64,000 bases of DNA, from NCBI RefSeq assembly GCF_016808335.1, contig NC_053148.1, positions 14,040,433-14,104,432 of the forward strand. The letters run 5' to 3'. The translations under genes were made by a program, and so were the position numbers. How positions within the stretch are numbered: the stretch's first letter is position 1; every line of letters begins with the position of its first letter. A model generated the notes under the pieces. It saw nothing but the letters and a program-made list of their open reading frames with translations, was not told the DNA's origin and did not search any database. The DNA is from Panicum virgatum. Taxonomy: Eukaryota; Streptophyta; Magnoliopsida; Poales; Poaceae. Positions 10,961 to 23,691 of the stretch are shown here, in pieces.

Positions 10961-11330
10961 CAGTATGTGAGGTCCCAGGCCCGGCCCGGCCCGCAAACGC
11001 AATTGTCCACGACGCATCATCTCTCTGCCTTGTCGGTGCGGGGACGCCCGATCGCATGGAAGGTCGGGGGGCTGTGAGGGCGAGGCAACCGGCGCGTTGC
11101 CGCATCCTTCGCCGCCGCTGGGATCCTTCAGCGCGCTACGGGCTCCGCAGGTGTCGTGCGGCGTGGCTTCGCGTGCGCGCCCAGGCCGAGGCCATCTGTT
11201 CGTGGTGTGTCGTGGAGGAAGAGGAGAGGTTGTACGAGCAGGTCAGTTCGCCCGCGTTGTGCTTGGCTCTAAGGTACATTTTTGCCTCCTTGGATTACTT
11301 TATGTGCGGATCCACAAAGAGTTGAGCAGT
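10961..11330 (+). other. CpG-rich island, possible 5' exon of an unidentified transcript
   Basis: A sharp rise in GC content follows AT-rich DNA, with an ATG at 11056 opening a short basic frame (MEGRGAVRARQPARCR...) that reaches a GAGCAGGTCAG phrase at about 11236-11246 resembling a splice donor. This is the look of a grass first exon or 5' UTR, but the frame matches nothing I recognise and no downstream exon can be joined with confidence. A transcript disrupted by later insertions is possible. Confidence 0.25.
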
Positions 11331-14300
11331 TGGCGACCTGGAGCGGGTGCATCCTCTGATTGACTTAGGGCCAGTCAAAATCTGCTAGTGCCATATGAAT
11401 TAGAATTAAATCAACCGTCTTGTTGTCATCCACACTTGCTCAGAGGCCCCAGTTGTTACTCCCAAATTGGTGGTAATTTTCAGTTTGTGCATTTTGTGGA
11501 AGTAATAAGCTTTTTTCCTTTTATAATTTGTGATGAGAATTTTATGTAGGTTTAGGTGGTCCATCATATTATGGCACTGTTTTTTTTTTCCGATTACAAT
11601 TGGCATATCGGCGGAAATAAGCGATAATTCCACCAAACACCTCGCTTATTTTCGCTTCTGTGGTAATCTGCTTTAGAGATTTGAACTACGAGAAGCGAGA
11701 AAATCTTCGCTTCTCTCGGATGCGCTTAGATTATAAGCTAAATGAAAACAAACAGGGCCTATGTAGATTTCCCTCAACACTTACTTTTGTGATATTGCAA
11801 CTCATCTGTTTTTGCCTCAATAAGTTAGTGGCTGAAACTGTAGTGCTCCCATCAACACTCCTTTTTTTATAAAGAAAACTTGATAATTATCTTCAAAGTG
11901 TATACAATTTAGCAAAGCTTGAACGGATACTCTAGATGTCATGTTGTCTCTACTGTTGCCATGAGCAAAATATACAACAAGCTGGCTATATTATATCTTG
12001 AAAATCAGTTTCATAATTATATCTTGTTATGCAGCAGTAGGAATAGGAGTCACAGGACTCAAATGGTTCTACAATAAATAATTTAGATCATTCTAACAGG
12101 TATGATCTTTTTTACTATTTATGTTGTTGGTTTTATTCTCTTGTAGTTCAAGTCAAAGTATTTGTGTAAGTTTAGTCCTGGAATCATAGAACTTTTTAAC
12201 AAATTAAAGTTAATATCCAAAAATATGGTTGTAATGAAGGTTTCCTTGTAGTTTCCTATCAATCAATTTTCGGTCTATCTAGAGCATGTTTGTCAGAATC
12301 TAAATTCTGTCAGTTATTCAAATGACTTTAGAACCAAGTTAACTGGATTGATTCTATGAACATCATGATTTTAGTCAGTAGAATTTACATTTTGTGATTC
12401 TAATAATTTTGTTTCTGTTAATTGTGATCTTCCTAGACACCTACAATCTGATTATTATGATTTTGTGATTCTACTGTGATTTTTATAACCTTGCTCTAGA
12501 TCTCAATGAGTTGTGGTTAACTGATGAACTGAAAAATTTGCTGTGTTGAAAGTCCTTAACCATTGTTGTCTCCCTTTTCTTGTTACATATTGTAAATCAT
12601 TTATCAATTAAATAAGATATACATCCCATAATATATGGCACCGTGGATCAATATTCTCAAATTACCATAGCTTTGTCAAATATATAGTCTACATGGTACT
12701 ACTGATATGTCATGTCTGATTATACCATTGCTTTGGCATCATAGATAGAAAAATGAGATTATAAACCAGAGGCAAACCCAGATACATTTGCACCCTCTAA
12801 TGTTTCACGTGTTCAATAATCAACTTACACTGATGCAATACATTTTTTTCTTACAATTTTCTATCAAAAATTGATTCATCCAAGGACCTGTCAGGTAAGT
12901 ATATCTTCTTTCTTGTGCCTAGCCGGGGAACAAATTCCATAAGCTAAGGTTTCAATACTATTGTTCTTCAACTAATGACTAGCGGAAGTTCAGATATCAT
13001 GCCCATTGACTGTCTGAAAACCATTTGGTATTAGGTATGGTAGTTCCAACATTTATACTAGACATAGCTTAACAGAATTTCATATTTTGGGTCTACCCCT
13101 TGGATTGAATGGCGGATGGATTAAATTCTATTCACCTTTGTTTTTCTTTTTTTATTTCCATATTCTGACTATTTAGCTTCTCTCTGGCAGTATTTACAAA
13201 TTATATCTTTCATTCTTTGTAAATGTTCTTTAGCATGAATTGTACATTAATTTTGAAAAATAATCACTCTCTATAGTATTTCTTCTATTTTCTTCTATTT
13301 CTATTTCTTATGTACTTGATTTGCCGTTTCCATTGATATATATTACACAGCTTATTGCGCAAACTTTAATATTCCACAGAATCAATCTAAGCCGGTTCGT
13401 ACTACCAGGACTGTTATCATTCTACATGCTAATTTTATGTCCTCAGAAACTGGAACACATTCTGTATGCTGGAGCATCGTGTATGTGAGGTCGTGGTGTT
13501 TTTTTTATCATATCTTATCCAATCATCATGCTTTTGCTCTTAAGCCACATATTTATAATCAGTCATCTTTCCTGTGGGATTCCCTACTTTTATCCAAGCG
13601 CACAACCAACACAGGGCATCAAACATTTTGATACTAGATTTTCGATTCTCCACAAGGACATCATGATTCCAGGACACTACTTATTAATGATATGCATTGC
13701 TTAAGGAATAGCAAAACCGAAGAGGCAGGGAGAGGGAAGAGGTAAGGGGATGGGGACAGGGATTTGGAGGAGGTGAGCGCATCAGGATATTAGGAAAATC
13801 AGCATCTACCATTCTCCCCCAAAAAGATTCCAGCACAACTTCCTTTTTCGACTTCCTATCAGGTTTAAGGGCATAGATTCCATTTCAAACTTCTATCAAA
13901 ATTACTGTATTGTCTTAGTGCTTGGGTTGGTATGATTGCTAATTAGGTTCACTTCAATCTCAGTTTTGACCATTCAAACAAGGAAACAGTCCCTACTGTA
14001 TCTTTTTGTTGGGCTATCACATATCATTCCAGGCTGATGTGTTCTCTATCTTTCTATTCATTGGTCAACAATAAATTCCTTGTTGATAGATTCAAAGTTT
14101 GTCATAACTTTGCCCAACTTGTACAGAAAGAAGATAACTCACAGCATAAAAAAGAAAATTGGAAAATCCAGTATCATGAGTCATGGCTTTGCTTGATTTG
14201 GATGTGAGATCCTAAATAAATGGATTCTGCCAATGGATTTAAATTTTGAATATAGTTTCCTGCCAATGGATCTTATTCTGTGATGGTGAAATATCTCTTC

Positions 14301-15334
14301 CAAGTTGGATGAAAAATCCATGCAAGTTGTGAAACAATGTGGACCTATTCAAATCCTCCAACCTTAGGATGGGAAGCACTTTGTAGTGTGTCACGTGGGA
14401 CATGCACATTAACATGGTATCTGGCCCTTTTTCTGATGTGGCTGCCATAAAGCCACTGATGTACTCCATACCATCAGGTGGCACAGTCTACCTTTGAGAT
14501 CAACTTGTCATTTATAACTAACGAATCCTTTGTTGTTTGAAGGCTTTATTATCAGAAGCTTCTAATTCTGCAAAGTCCACACTGTGGATCGGGACCATGA
14601 CATGTTGAAGAAAGTTACATGGTCTTGATTAGAAACGTGTGGCTAGCTATAGAATATTGGTTTGAGGATCAACACAGGACACGTAGACAAGAGTGTGATA
14701 GAAAAGCAGAGTAGCATATTGTCAAGACTTCTGAACGCAATTAAAAGTGGATTGACTTAGAGTTTGCTGTAGCTATTGAAGCTCTTCTGTTTTGTTTTAT
14801 CTCCTATAGTTATCTGTCTTTGGTTAGAAAGACTGTCCAATCCACATGATATTACAATTTAAATGGCCATCATCTCTTCCTTTCTTACATTTTATTTTAT
14901 TTATATTGGTTGTTGGTGGGCTATGTTCACAACTTATTTTGCATAATACCACAGAAATTGCAATCCTGCATCTTTCTGTACTCGGAAAGGCTAAAGCTGG
15001 AGCCACTTGAGATGTGGTGAAAGCAAGAAGCATCTTTCGAAAGGAATATCGAACTTTTGGACTGATGCAGTGATGCTGGCTACAGAGGACGATGTTCTCT
15101 TGTTCACTCTGATCGAATGCAGCTTAGGCTTCAAAGGTAAAGTTAGACTCTTAATGAACAATATTGTATAAATTTGATGAGAAATTTCATATCATTGTCT
15201 ATCTTTGTGTGGTGATTTTGTTATTGACTGAAATAAGAAATAGCTGAAACATGTTCAAACATAGTCATGACTATTAAGTTCTCTGTCAAATCTATTTTGT
15301 ATATGCATTTTACCTACTAAGGGAATATAAATAC
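11331..15334. other. long AT-rich stretch, intron-like, no gene supported
   Basis: About 4 kb with low GC and no coding frame worth naming. It contains a segment at 11590-11757 ending AAACAAACAGGGCC that resembles a MITE end. The composition would suit introns of a transcript starting in the 10.96 kb CpG island, but no convincing exon was found; GTTCACTCTGATCGAATGC near 15105 is followed by AAAGGTAAAG, a possible donor. Confidence 0.35.
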
Positions 15335-15487
15335 CTCTGTTTTCAAGGCGTCGCCTAGGCGACAAGGCGGTGGCGGCTCGCCTTGCTTAAGGTCTCGCCT
15401 TAGCCCGCCTTAGCCCGCCTAGGCGTCGCCTAGGCGATAAGGCGGTGGTGGATCGCCTCGCCTCGCCTTACCGCTTTAAAAACATAG
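15335..15487. mobile_element. 153-bp hAT MITE with 8-bp target-site duplication
   Basis: Termini are CTCTGTTTTCAAGGC on the left and, inverted, CTATGTTTTTAAAGC on the right. The 8-bp flanks ATAAATAC (15327-15334 and 15488-15495) are identical; 8 bp is the hAT signature. The inside is packed with the palindrome CGCCTAGGCG and the phrases GGCGGTGG and CTCGCCT, so it can fold strongly. It has no coding capacity and depends on a hAT transposase elsewhere. Confidence 0.85.
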
Positions 15488-15739
15488 ATAAATACACCAT
15501 GAATTCCCACAAAAGCAAAAAAGGAAATAAAATAAAAAATCTGGCCCCTAGTTATCATTGAAAGCATAACATTAAATGCTATTATGGAACTTAGTTTAGT
15601 CCAGCTAATCCTTATTATTGTTGATAAGAAAATATCAAATATATTTTCTACCCCTAAGTTATTCAAAGTGAAGGTTAAATTTTGTAGAAAGGAAACATGA
15701 ATCCATTCTTTCTATTTTACTAAGGGATCCAAATATAGA

Positions 15740-16237
15740 AAACATCGCTGGGCGAAGGCAAGTTCTATAGGACAGCGATTCGCTCGGCAAAGTTATACGG
15801 TGCGGAATGTTGGCCTATAAAAAGGCGACATGTCCAGCAGCTGAGTGTAGCAGAGATGCGGATGTTGCGGTGGTTTTGCGGGCACATAAGGAGGGATAGA
15901 GTCTGGAACGAAGCTATTCGGGATAGGGTCGGGGTGACACCAATTGAGGAGAAACTTTGGACATGTCCAACGGAGGCCTCCTGATGCGCCGGTGTGTAGT
16001 GGGGTTCAAGAGTGGGTCGATAATGTAAAGAGGGGTAGAGGTAGACCTAAACTGACTTGGGATGAGTCGGTTAAGAGAGACCTTAAGGTTTGAAATATCT
16101 CTAAAGGGATAGCTTTGGATAGGAGCGCTTGGAAACTAGCTATCAATGTGCCTGTACCGTGGTCTTTGTTTCTTTTGGGTTTCATCTTTAGCCTACCCCA
16201 ACTTGCTTGGGAAAAAAAGGCTATGTTGTTGTTGTAT
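15740..16237 (+). mobile_element. RTE-clade LINE, 5'-truncated 3' end
   Basis: One frame encodes the end of an RTE-type reverse transcriptase ORF: KFYRTAIRSAKLYGAECWP, then SVAEMRMLRWFCGHIRRDRV and GVTPIEEKL. Further conserved pieces (WVDNVKRGRGRPKLTWDE, SVKRDLK) follow in another frame, so there is at least one frameshift and also a stop. The insertion ends in GTTGTTGTTGTA, the TTG-type tail usual for RTE elements. It is a typical dead-on-arrival copy. Confidence 0.85.
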
Positions 16238-17145
16238 CCTAATATAAAAATGTAAACCAAGATAATAAAATATTACTCTATGTCAAAAAGTATTGACACC
16301 TATAGAACTGTATTGGGCCAGCGCTCTAGTTTAATAAAATGTATTAGACCATATATTTCTGGAATGGTCTGGGTCTAATTCAGATTGAAAAGTGTCTCCT
16401 ACTGTGTTTTATTCCTACTAACCAAATATATGATATTGCATTTCGGAGATGTGAGTTGGGTTTTGGATAATATTGAGAACATCATTGGTCCTCACTGAGT
16501 AGTCAAAGATTTTCAGCTTATCCACTTGGATTTGAGAGAATTAAGATAAACTCTGTTGGAAATTACAAGATAATATAATGTATCAAGTTTGCTTATAATT
16601 TCATTATATCAGACATTTTTGGTATTTGCGTGTTTGTCTGTTCCCTGGAATTTTCTTTTGGTCCCTCTTGCATTTATTCCATGTATTCATTTGTACATTA
16701 TTCATCAAGAAACGAAATTTCTGTACTGAGTTGTAAAATCTCATTGTGTTAGAACTTAATTTGGTCAGGTTACAACATTGTTAGGAGAATTTAGGAGGCA
16801 GATCAGATCCACCATTTTTGGCGAATCATGCAGTTATTGAAATCTACTTGACCATGAAATTCTTAATTATGATTGCATGTAAGGATGCTAGATATTCTCA
16901 ATTTGTACCATTTCACTTTTACTTCACACAGAATCCTTCTTTCTTACCCTAAGCAAATAAATGAGTAAAACATATTTGGATATGTCCAGTGAACATGACC
17001 ATACCCGAACCAGTCTATGACTATCCACCTGCAATAATTGTTATTATGTTAAACCTAAGAAGGTATTTTTGTTGATATTAGCACATGTTATACAGATGTT
17101 TTGCACTTCCTCGAACATATCAAAGACATTTAAAGGAATTGGTCA
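16238..17145. other. AT-rich intergenic sequence
   Basis: No gene, RNA or clear repeat seen between the LINE tail and the small CACTA element. Confidence 0.4.
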
Positions 17146-17148
17146 ATT

Positions 17149-17682
17149 CACTACTACAGAATAGGCCTTTGTTTCAGGCCATTTGTCCCGGCTGCTTTTG
17201 GGCCCGGGACAATAGGTGGCTTTTGTCCCGGGTCCAACGGCTAGCCAGGCTAGGGGGGGGGGGGGCAGGGGACCCCCTTTTGTCCCGGTTGTCGCCTCCA
17301 ACCGGGACAAAAAGCTCTGGACATTTAGTCCCGGGTGGTTACACCAACCGGGACAAAAGGACCCCATTTTGTCCCGGTTGGTGGCTCCAACCCGGACAAA
17401 AGGGTCCTTCACGTGTTAGTTTAATAGGAATGCATTCATTATAAAGTCACATGTGGTGTGTAGGTGGGGTGGTAAAGAAATTACACGTGAGGCAAAACAT
17501 CTCGAGTAAGAGTTCTGGGTTGCACATAATATTTTTTTACGTTACACATGGCCTTTAGTCTCGGTTATTTCACCCGGGACTAAAGGGTCTGGGCCTTTTG
17601 TCCCGGCTTCATTGTCCCGGTTCCAAAACCGGGATGAAAGGGGGATTTGGAACCGGGACAAAAGCTTGTTTCTGTAGTAGCG
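17149..17682. mobile_element. 534-bp non-autonomous CACTA element
   Basis: The termini are CACTACTACAGAA on the left and, inverted, CGCTACTACAGAAAC on the right. The 3-bp flank ATT occurs on both sides (17146-17148 and 17683-17685), as expected for CACTA. Between them the motif TTTTGTCCCGG and its complement recur about ten times as subterminal repeats. There is no coding frame, so it must be moved by another element. Its termini differ from those of the large CACTA at 18 kb, so that element is probably not its source. Confidence 0.88.
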
Positions 17683-17685
17683 ATT

Positions 17686-18051
17686 AGGGTCATCAAAGAA
17701 TTATTTTCTCCTTGATGTTGGGCATAGGGAGCTCAATTAATGCAAGGCGTGGTGTGGCTTGGTTGTATAAAAGCAACAATTTTGGTAAGGTAATGTGTGC
17801 CCTCGCTGTGCTTCCGATAAGTTTGGCTATGCGACACGGCTCTTGGGCGACAAAACACGGCCCATGTGGCTACGGCCCGGCCTAGTGGGCGACGGAACCC
17901 GGCCCATTAAGGTTACGGACCGGCCCAGGGCCAAGGTGCCGCCAGTCCAAGCCCGGAAGTCGGCTTTCGGGGGTTTTCTCGGCCGGGGTCAACTGGCCTC
18001 TTCTTAATTGAAAGCCGTGGGGGCGGTCTTTCCCCTGCCGGTCGAGTTTTT
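17686..18051. other. short GC-rich spacer between two CACTA elements
   Basis: Contains repeated GGCCCG/CGGCCC phrases at about 17860-17940 and no gene. The last bases TTT form the target-site duplication of the next element. Confidence 0.4.
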
Positions 18052-18360
18052 CACTGTTGGAGAAACGCTTATCGGTACTAGCACGTTAGTGCCGGTCACA
18101 AAGGAGCCGGCACTAACATGTATCTACAGTACACTACAGTCACTTTAGTACCGGCTATTCTCTACAGCCGGCACTAAAGTGTCACCCCCAACGGTCAACA
18201 GCCTGCCCCCTAACGGTCAGCAGCCAATTTAGTGCCGGCTGGAGCCTCCAGCCGGCACTAACTTGGCACGGTGCAGGTTAGTGCCGACTTAAGGGTCCAG
18301 CCGGCACTAAATGTCTACAGTTTGTGCCGGCTGAATTCACTGGCCGGCACTAAGTTGCCC
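18052..18360. repeat. left terminal and subterminal repeats of the CACTA element
   Basis: After the terminal repeat, TTAGTGCCGGC or its complement GCCGGCACTAA occurs about ten times, often as inverted pairs around a short spacer (for example around 18220-18265). In En/Spm, comparable repeats are bound by the element's TnpA protein; here that role is inferred. Confidence 0.85.
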
Positions 18361-18362
18361 CG

Positions 18363-18370
18363 TATATATT
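18363..18370 (+). promoter_or_regulatory. TATA box of CACTA gene 1
   Basis: TATATATT lies directly after the subterminal array, followed by a pyrimidine-rich leader. The likely leader intron starts near 18500 (AAAG/GTTAGC) and ends at TTACAG just before the ATG at 19062. Confidence 0.55.
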
Positions 18371-19061
18371 GCCCCCTCCCTTCTTCCCCAGCCCGACCCA
18401 TCCATTTGGCCGAGCTTCTCTCAACCATGGCGTGTTAGAGGGGAGGTGCTGCCCATTTTCTCCAAAATTTGTGAGGATTTCGCCCATCGTGCATTAAAGG
18501 TTAGCAGCTTCTTCCACTCTTCTTTCACAGTGTTTATTCTTTTGTTTCATGCTTTCTAGGTAAAGAAAATAGTGATTTTAAGGTTGAGGAACAATGAGCA
18601 TAATTTTTCAATTTGTTCATTAATTTGAACAAAATAGAATTGATTTATTGTGTTTTAGAGAAGGATTACTATATAGTTTGAGTATGACACATTTAGATTA
18701 TTTTTTTTGAATTATTTCATGGGGACATGTCTATATGTTATTATGCAAAATTTTAAGGATGCGGGAAAATGAACATGATTTATCAATTTGTTCATTAATT
18801 TGAGCAAGGTAGAATTATTTGTTGTTTTTTAGAGAAAGTTAACTATATAGTTTGACTATCACATATTTAGAATGATTTTTTCGAATTATTTCATGGTGGC
18901 ATGTGTATATGTTATTGTGTCAATTTATTTTGCTATTTACTTTAGGTTTACTAGATAGGTGGCCTATGACACATTTACAATTTGTTTTTGAAATACTTCA
19001 TAGTAACTTGTTTTGATATATGTAGAATTGATTTTTGTTTTTATACGGTAATTAATTACAG

Positions 19062-22000
19062 ATGGACCGGCAATGGATGCACGGCAGCCGGAGCATCTCG
19101 GCGTGGATTCAGGGTTTAGATTCTTTTCTCAAGGCGGCAATGGCAAATAGGTCGCCAAAGGGTTTAATGTGTTGTCCATGCAGTATTTGCGAAAATAAAA
19201 AGGAATTCCGGAAAAGAGATACTCTATGGAATCACCTGGCCTTGAATGGATTCATGAGTAACTATACCCTTTGGACCAAGCACGGCGAAGTTGGAGTTAT
19301 GATGGAAGATAATGAAGAAAATGCCGATGATGATAACAACCTTCCAGATTGGGCATGGGTTCATAAAGCAGGTGGCTTTCAAGATGAACCAATGGACGAG
19401 GGTGAAGCAAATGTTGCACAAGAGGAGCCACCTGACGAGCTAGGTCAGGCGTTACTTGATGCACAGAAAGACAGTGAGACTGTGAAGGAGGCATTAAAGT
19501 TCGAGAAGATGTTGGAGGATCACAAAAGGCCGTTGTTCCCTAGTTGCAAACCGGAGCAAAAGAAGTTGGGTACCACACTGGAGATGCTGAAATGGAAGGC
19601 AACTAATGGTGTCACCGATAAGGGATTTGGTGAGCTATTAAAGATTGTAAAGAACATGCTTCCTGAGGGTAATGAACTGCCGTCAACAACATACGAAGCT
19701 AAAAAGATGGTTTGCCCTCTTGGATTGGACGTGCAGAAGATTCACGCATGTCCTAACGACTGCATCCTGTATCGCGGTGAATACGAGAACTTGGAAGCTT
19801 GTCCTGTTTGCAGCGCATTGCGGTATAAGATTAGGCGAGATGATCCAGGTGATGTTGATGGGCAGCCGGTAAAGAAGAGAGTTCCCGCAAAGTTGGTGTG
19901 GTACTTCCCTATAATACCACGTCTGAAGCGCTTTTTCAAAAACAAGGATAACGCTAAGTTGATGCGGTGGCACAAAGAAGACCGTAAGGAGGATCACATG
20001 ATCAGACACCCAGCAGATGGGTCCCAGTGGAGAAATCTTAACCGAGAGTATCCTCAATTTGACAACGACCCAAGGAATATAAGATTTGCTCTAAGTACTG
20101 ATGGAATGAATCCGTACGGTGAGTTTGGCAGCGCTCATAGTACATGGCCTGTGACCCTATGTATGTTCAACCTTCCTCCTTGGTTGTGCCTGAAGCGTAA
20201 GTTCATCATGATGCCGGTGCTTATAGAAGGGCCAAAAGAACCTGGCAACGACATTGATGTGTTCCTGCAACCCTTGATGGATGATCTATTACTACTCTGG
20301 AAAGAAGAAGGTGTACGTGTGTGGGATGAGTATAAACAGGAGTCCTTCAACCTCCGAGCTTTGCTTTTTGTATGCATCAATGATTGGCCTGCACTTGCAA
20401 AACTTTCGGGACAGTCGAACATGGGATACATGGCCTGCACCCACTGTTATGATGAGACCGATAGCATTTATTTGAAACACTGTAAGAAGTGCGTATACAT
20501 GGGCCATCGTCGATTTCTTCCTACCGATCACCCCCTAAGAACCGAAGGGAAGCATTTCAAAGGAGAGCCCGAAACTCGTCCTAAGCCTCTATTCCGTAAC
20601 GGAAAGCGTGTGTTCTCGATGATCAAAGATGTGAAGGTAGTATTTGGAAAGGGTCCCGGTAGGCAACCTGTTCCCAAGGATGACCAGGGACATGTTCCAA
20701 TGTGGAAGAAGTCTATATTGTGGAACCTACTTTATTGGCAAGTCTTACAGGTTCGCAACGCAATTGATGTGATGCATCTGTCGAAGAATCTTTGCGTGAA
20801 CCTACTAGGCTTCCTGGGAGTGTATGGTAAGTCAAAAGACACATTGGAAGCAAGGCGCGACATGCAACAGCTAGCTGGACGACAAGGCTTGCAACCCGAG
20901 AAGAGAGATAAAGGATGCCACTATTTAAAACCTGCCAGCTATAATCTGAGCAAAGAGGAGAAGGAAAGTATGTTCGATTGCTTGAACAGTATCAAGGTCC
21001 CGTCTGGGTACTCCTCAAATATACAGGGCATAATAAATGTGAAAGAGAAGAAAATCCAAAACTTGAAGTCACATGATTGCCACGTCCTGATGACACAACT
21101 ACTTCCGGTTATACTGAGGGGTGTTCTACCGGAAAATGTGAGATTGGCAGTTGTAAAGCTTTGTGCATTCATGAATGAAATTTCGCAAAAAGCAATTAAT
21201 CCAAATAATCTAATAAAGCTGCAGAAAGACATTGTCGAATGTCTTGTCAGCTTTGAGATGGTCTTCCCACCTTCCTTCTTCAATATTATGACACACCTTC
21301 TAGTTCATATTGTGACAGAAATAACTATCCTGGGTCCTGTTTTTCAACACAATATGTTCCCTTTCGAGAGGTTCATGGCCGTATTGAAGAAGTACGTGCG
21401 CAAACATTCTCGCCCAGAAGGATGCATTGCTAAGGGCTATGGAACAGAGGAGGTCATTGAGTTTTGCGTTGACTATCTTCCTGATCTCAATCCGATTGGG
21501 CTCCCCGTGTCACACCATGAGGGGCGACTAAAGGGAAAAGGCACACTAGGAAAGAAATGTAATATGAACATCTCTTGTAGTGAATTCAGCCAAGCAAACT
21601 TCACGGTTCTTCAGAATTCATCCAAGGTGGCTCCCTATATTGATGAGCACATGAATATTATACGGTCCGAAAATCCACAGAAGAATTTTGCTTGGATTAC
21701 ACGCCAACATATAAAAACTTTTGACGGCTGGTTCAAACGAAAATTATTGGGCAACAACACAGTTGATCAAGAACTTCAATGGCTGGCCAGGGGACCATCA
21801 ATAACCGTCCAGCAATACCAAGGGTACAAAATCAATGGGTATACATTTTACACGAGAGCTCAAGATAAAAAAAGCACCAACCAAAACAGTGGTGTCCGTA
21901 TGTGTATAGTAAACAGTAATGGAGAAAAGAACAACTACTATGGTGTCATAGAGGAGATATGAGAACTTAAATATGGACCCATAGTTGTCCCTCTGTTTCA

Positions 22001-22433
22001 TTGCGAATGGGTGGCTGGAGGAGGCGCAACGAAGGACCGGTATGGGATGACCATAGTCAATTTTAAAAAGATTGGATATAAAGATGAGCCATTCGTTCTA
22101 GCCAAGGATGTGACACAAGTGTTCTATGTGAAGGACATGTCGAGCAAACCGAAGAAAAAGTCGGATAAGACGTCTCAAGCAGACAAAGCTGGAAATGAGC
22201 CGAAACGGCACATAGTTCTTCCAGGTAAAAGAAAAGTTGTTGGAGTCGAGAATATTTCGGACAATTCGGAAGATTATGACCAGATTGATGACCTTCCTCC
22301 ATTCTCAGTTGACGTTGACCCCAGCATCCTCTTATCCAAAGAGGACACGCCTTACTTACGCCGTGATCACGTCCAAGGCACTTTCATCAAAAGGAAGATT
22401 ATCAATGTTCCAGTAGATAATGATGATGAGTAG
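19062..22433 (+). pseudogene. TNP2-type CACTA transposase, one nonsense codon
   Basis: The ATG follows an acceptor-like TTACAG. Domains in order: an N-terminal transposase-associated zinc-binding region (residues about 1-75, with MCCPCSICEN and the later H/C residues), the tnp2 catalytic region (about 300-560, including ALSTDGMNPYGEFGSAHSTW and the C-x2-C segment MACTHCYDE), a DUF4218-like region (about 710-830, MTHLLVHIVTEI) and a DUF4216-like C-terminus. A TGA at 21960-21962 splits the last domain; the same frame then continues ELKYGPIVVPLFHCEWV to 22433. The family has IWEL here, so a TGG to TGA change is inferred. It would bind the element ends and catalyse cut-and-paste transposition. 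Full length would be about 1120 residues, normal for the family. Confidence 0.92.
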
Positions 22434-22989
22434 TACTTTTATATAAATTATATATTGTATTTTCTCATTAAGTGATGTAATGTAACGCACCGCGTCGTAT
22501 ATGTCTCAATTCTCGATACTATTCGTCCAATTAGGACACAATATCATCTTCAGATAATATTATATTTTTGCATGGTATAAATATTATTTACTTTCGCTAA
22601 TTTTGCATTACTAGGAGTGTTGAAACATTAAATTTCAAACAAATAATCAAGTAATTTGCGAATTGATTACATCATTGTATAGGCTATTACTGAAAAGACT
22701 TTTGAATATTTTTGCATGGATCAATCTGAATTTTTTTCTATTTATTACGAATAATAGAAGCATACTAACATATAAACCCTATAAGCTACACATAATTGAT
22801 AATAGTAGCATATTTGTTAATTTACTTCAATTGCTATTATTATTGTGTAGATATAATTACTATAATTATTGTGTAGCTAAAAAAATTAAGATATAAATTT
22901 TTGTTGTATTATTTTAATTATTAAGCCTATTATAAATAAATTTATGAATATTAAAAATTTATTGTAAATGGGAACTGGCATGTCGAATT
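22434..22989. other. AT-rich spacer between the two CACTA genes
   Basis: Very AT-rich sequence after the transposase stop, presumably 3' UTR and terminator of gene 1. No coding frame worth naming. Confidence 0.5.
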
Positions 22990-23160
22990 TATAATTCCCG
23001 CCAGATGGGACACGTTAGTGCCGGCTGGAGGTTCTAGCCGGCACTAACGTTCTCACGTTAGTGCCGGCTAGAACCTCCAGCCGGCACTAACGTGTCCCAT
23101 CTGACGTCACGGGGGCACGTTAGTGCCGGCTGGTAATACCAGCCGGCACTAACCGAGCAC
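22990..23160. repeat. internal subterminal-type array with perfect 49-bp inverted repeat
   Basis: Six copies of GTTAGTGCCGGC or its complement form three hairpin pairs. The first two pairs together make a perfect inverted repeat, arms 23002-23050 and 23055-23103, with a 4-base spacer (TCTC). The motif is the same as in the two ends of the element. It lies 5' of gene 2 and about 550 bp after the end of gene 1. A promoter-proximal transposase-binding array is the simplest reading; a leftover end of a nested relative is the alternative. Confidence 0.9.
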
Positions 23161-23691
23161 CCCCAACAAATTACCCCCTTCGGCGCCGCCCAATTCAGAT
23201 CGACGTCGCCCCGCCGCCCCGACTTCTTCTTGCCGCCCCTGCCTTGCTCGCCCGCGTGCGCCGCCGCGTTCTTCCCCGGCCGGCGCTCGACCGTGGCCGG
23301 CCTTGAGGTCGTCCCCAACCCGCCGTCCCTCCTCGTCGTCCCAGGCCGGTCGCCCCCACGCCTCGTCGTCCCCAGGCCGGTCGCCCCCATGCCTCGTCGC
23401 GGCCGCCCGGTTGCCCCCACCGCCCCTGCCCCGACCACGCCGCCCCTGCCTCCGTGACGTCGCACGTGGTCTCCGCGGCGGTCGCCTGGTCCGGGCGAGG
23501 CGAAGCAAGGTGCAGTGGCCGGCGTCGCACGTGGCCTCCCTCGCTAATCCCGCCGTACGCCCACCTGGTCCGGCGAGCCGAAGCCAACGCTCCCTTCAGC
23601 GCTGCACGCCCCAGCCCCAAATCATGCCCCAGGTCAGGTTTGATTTGGGCACGAGTCTGCTGCCCATCGTAATCCGGCTAGGTAAATTTAT

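Noticed and set aside
14239..15666. Several 60-80 codon minus-strand frames in the AT-rich 11-15 kb region
   Set aside because: No start context, domain or codon pattern; expected by chance.
18052..18360. CRISPR-like array of regular short repeats
   Set aside because: The repeats alternate in orientation, have irregular spacing and lie at transposon ends; this is plant DNA.
20939..21283. 114-codon minus-strand frame inside the transposase gene
   Set aside because: Shadow of the well-supported plus-strand TNP2 frame.
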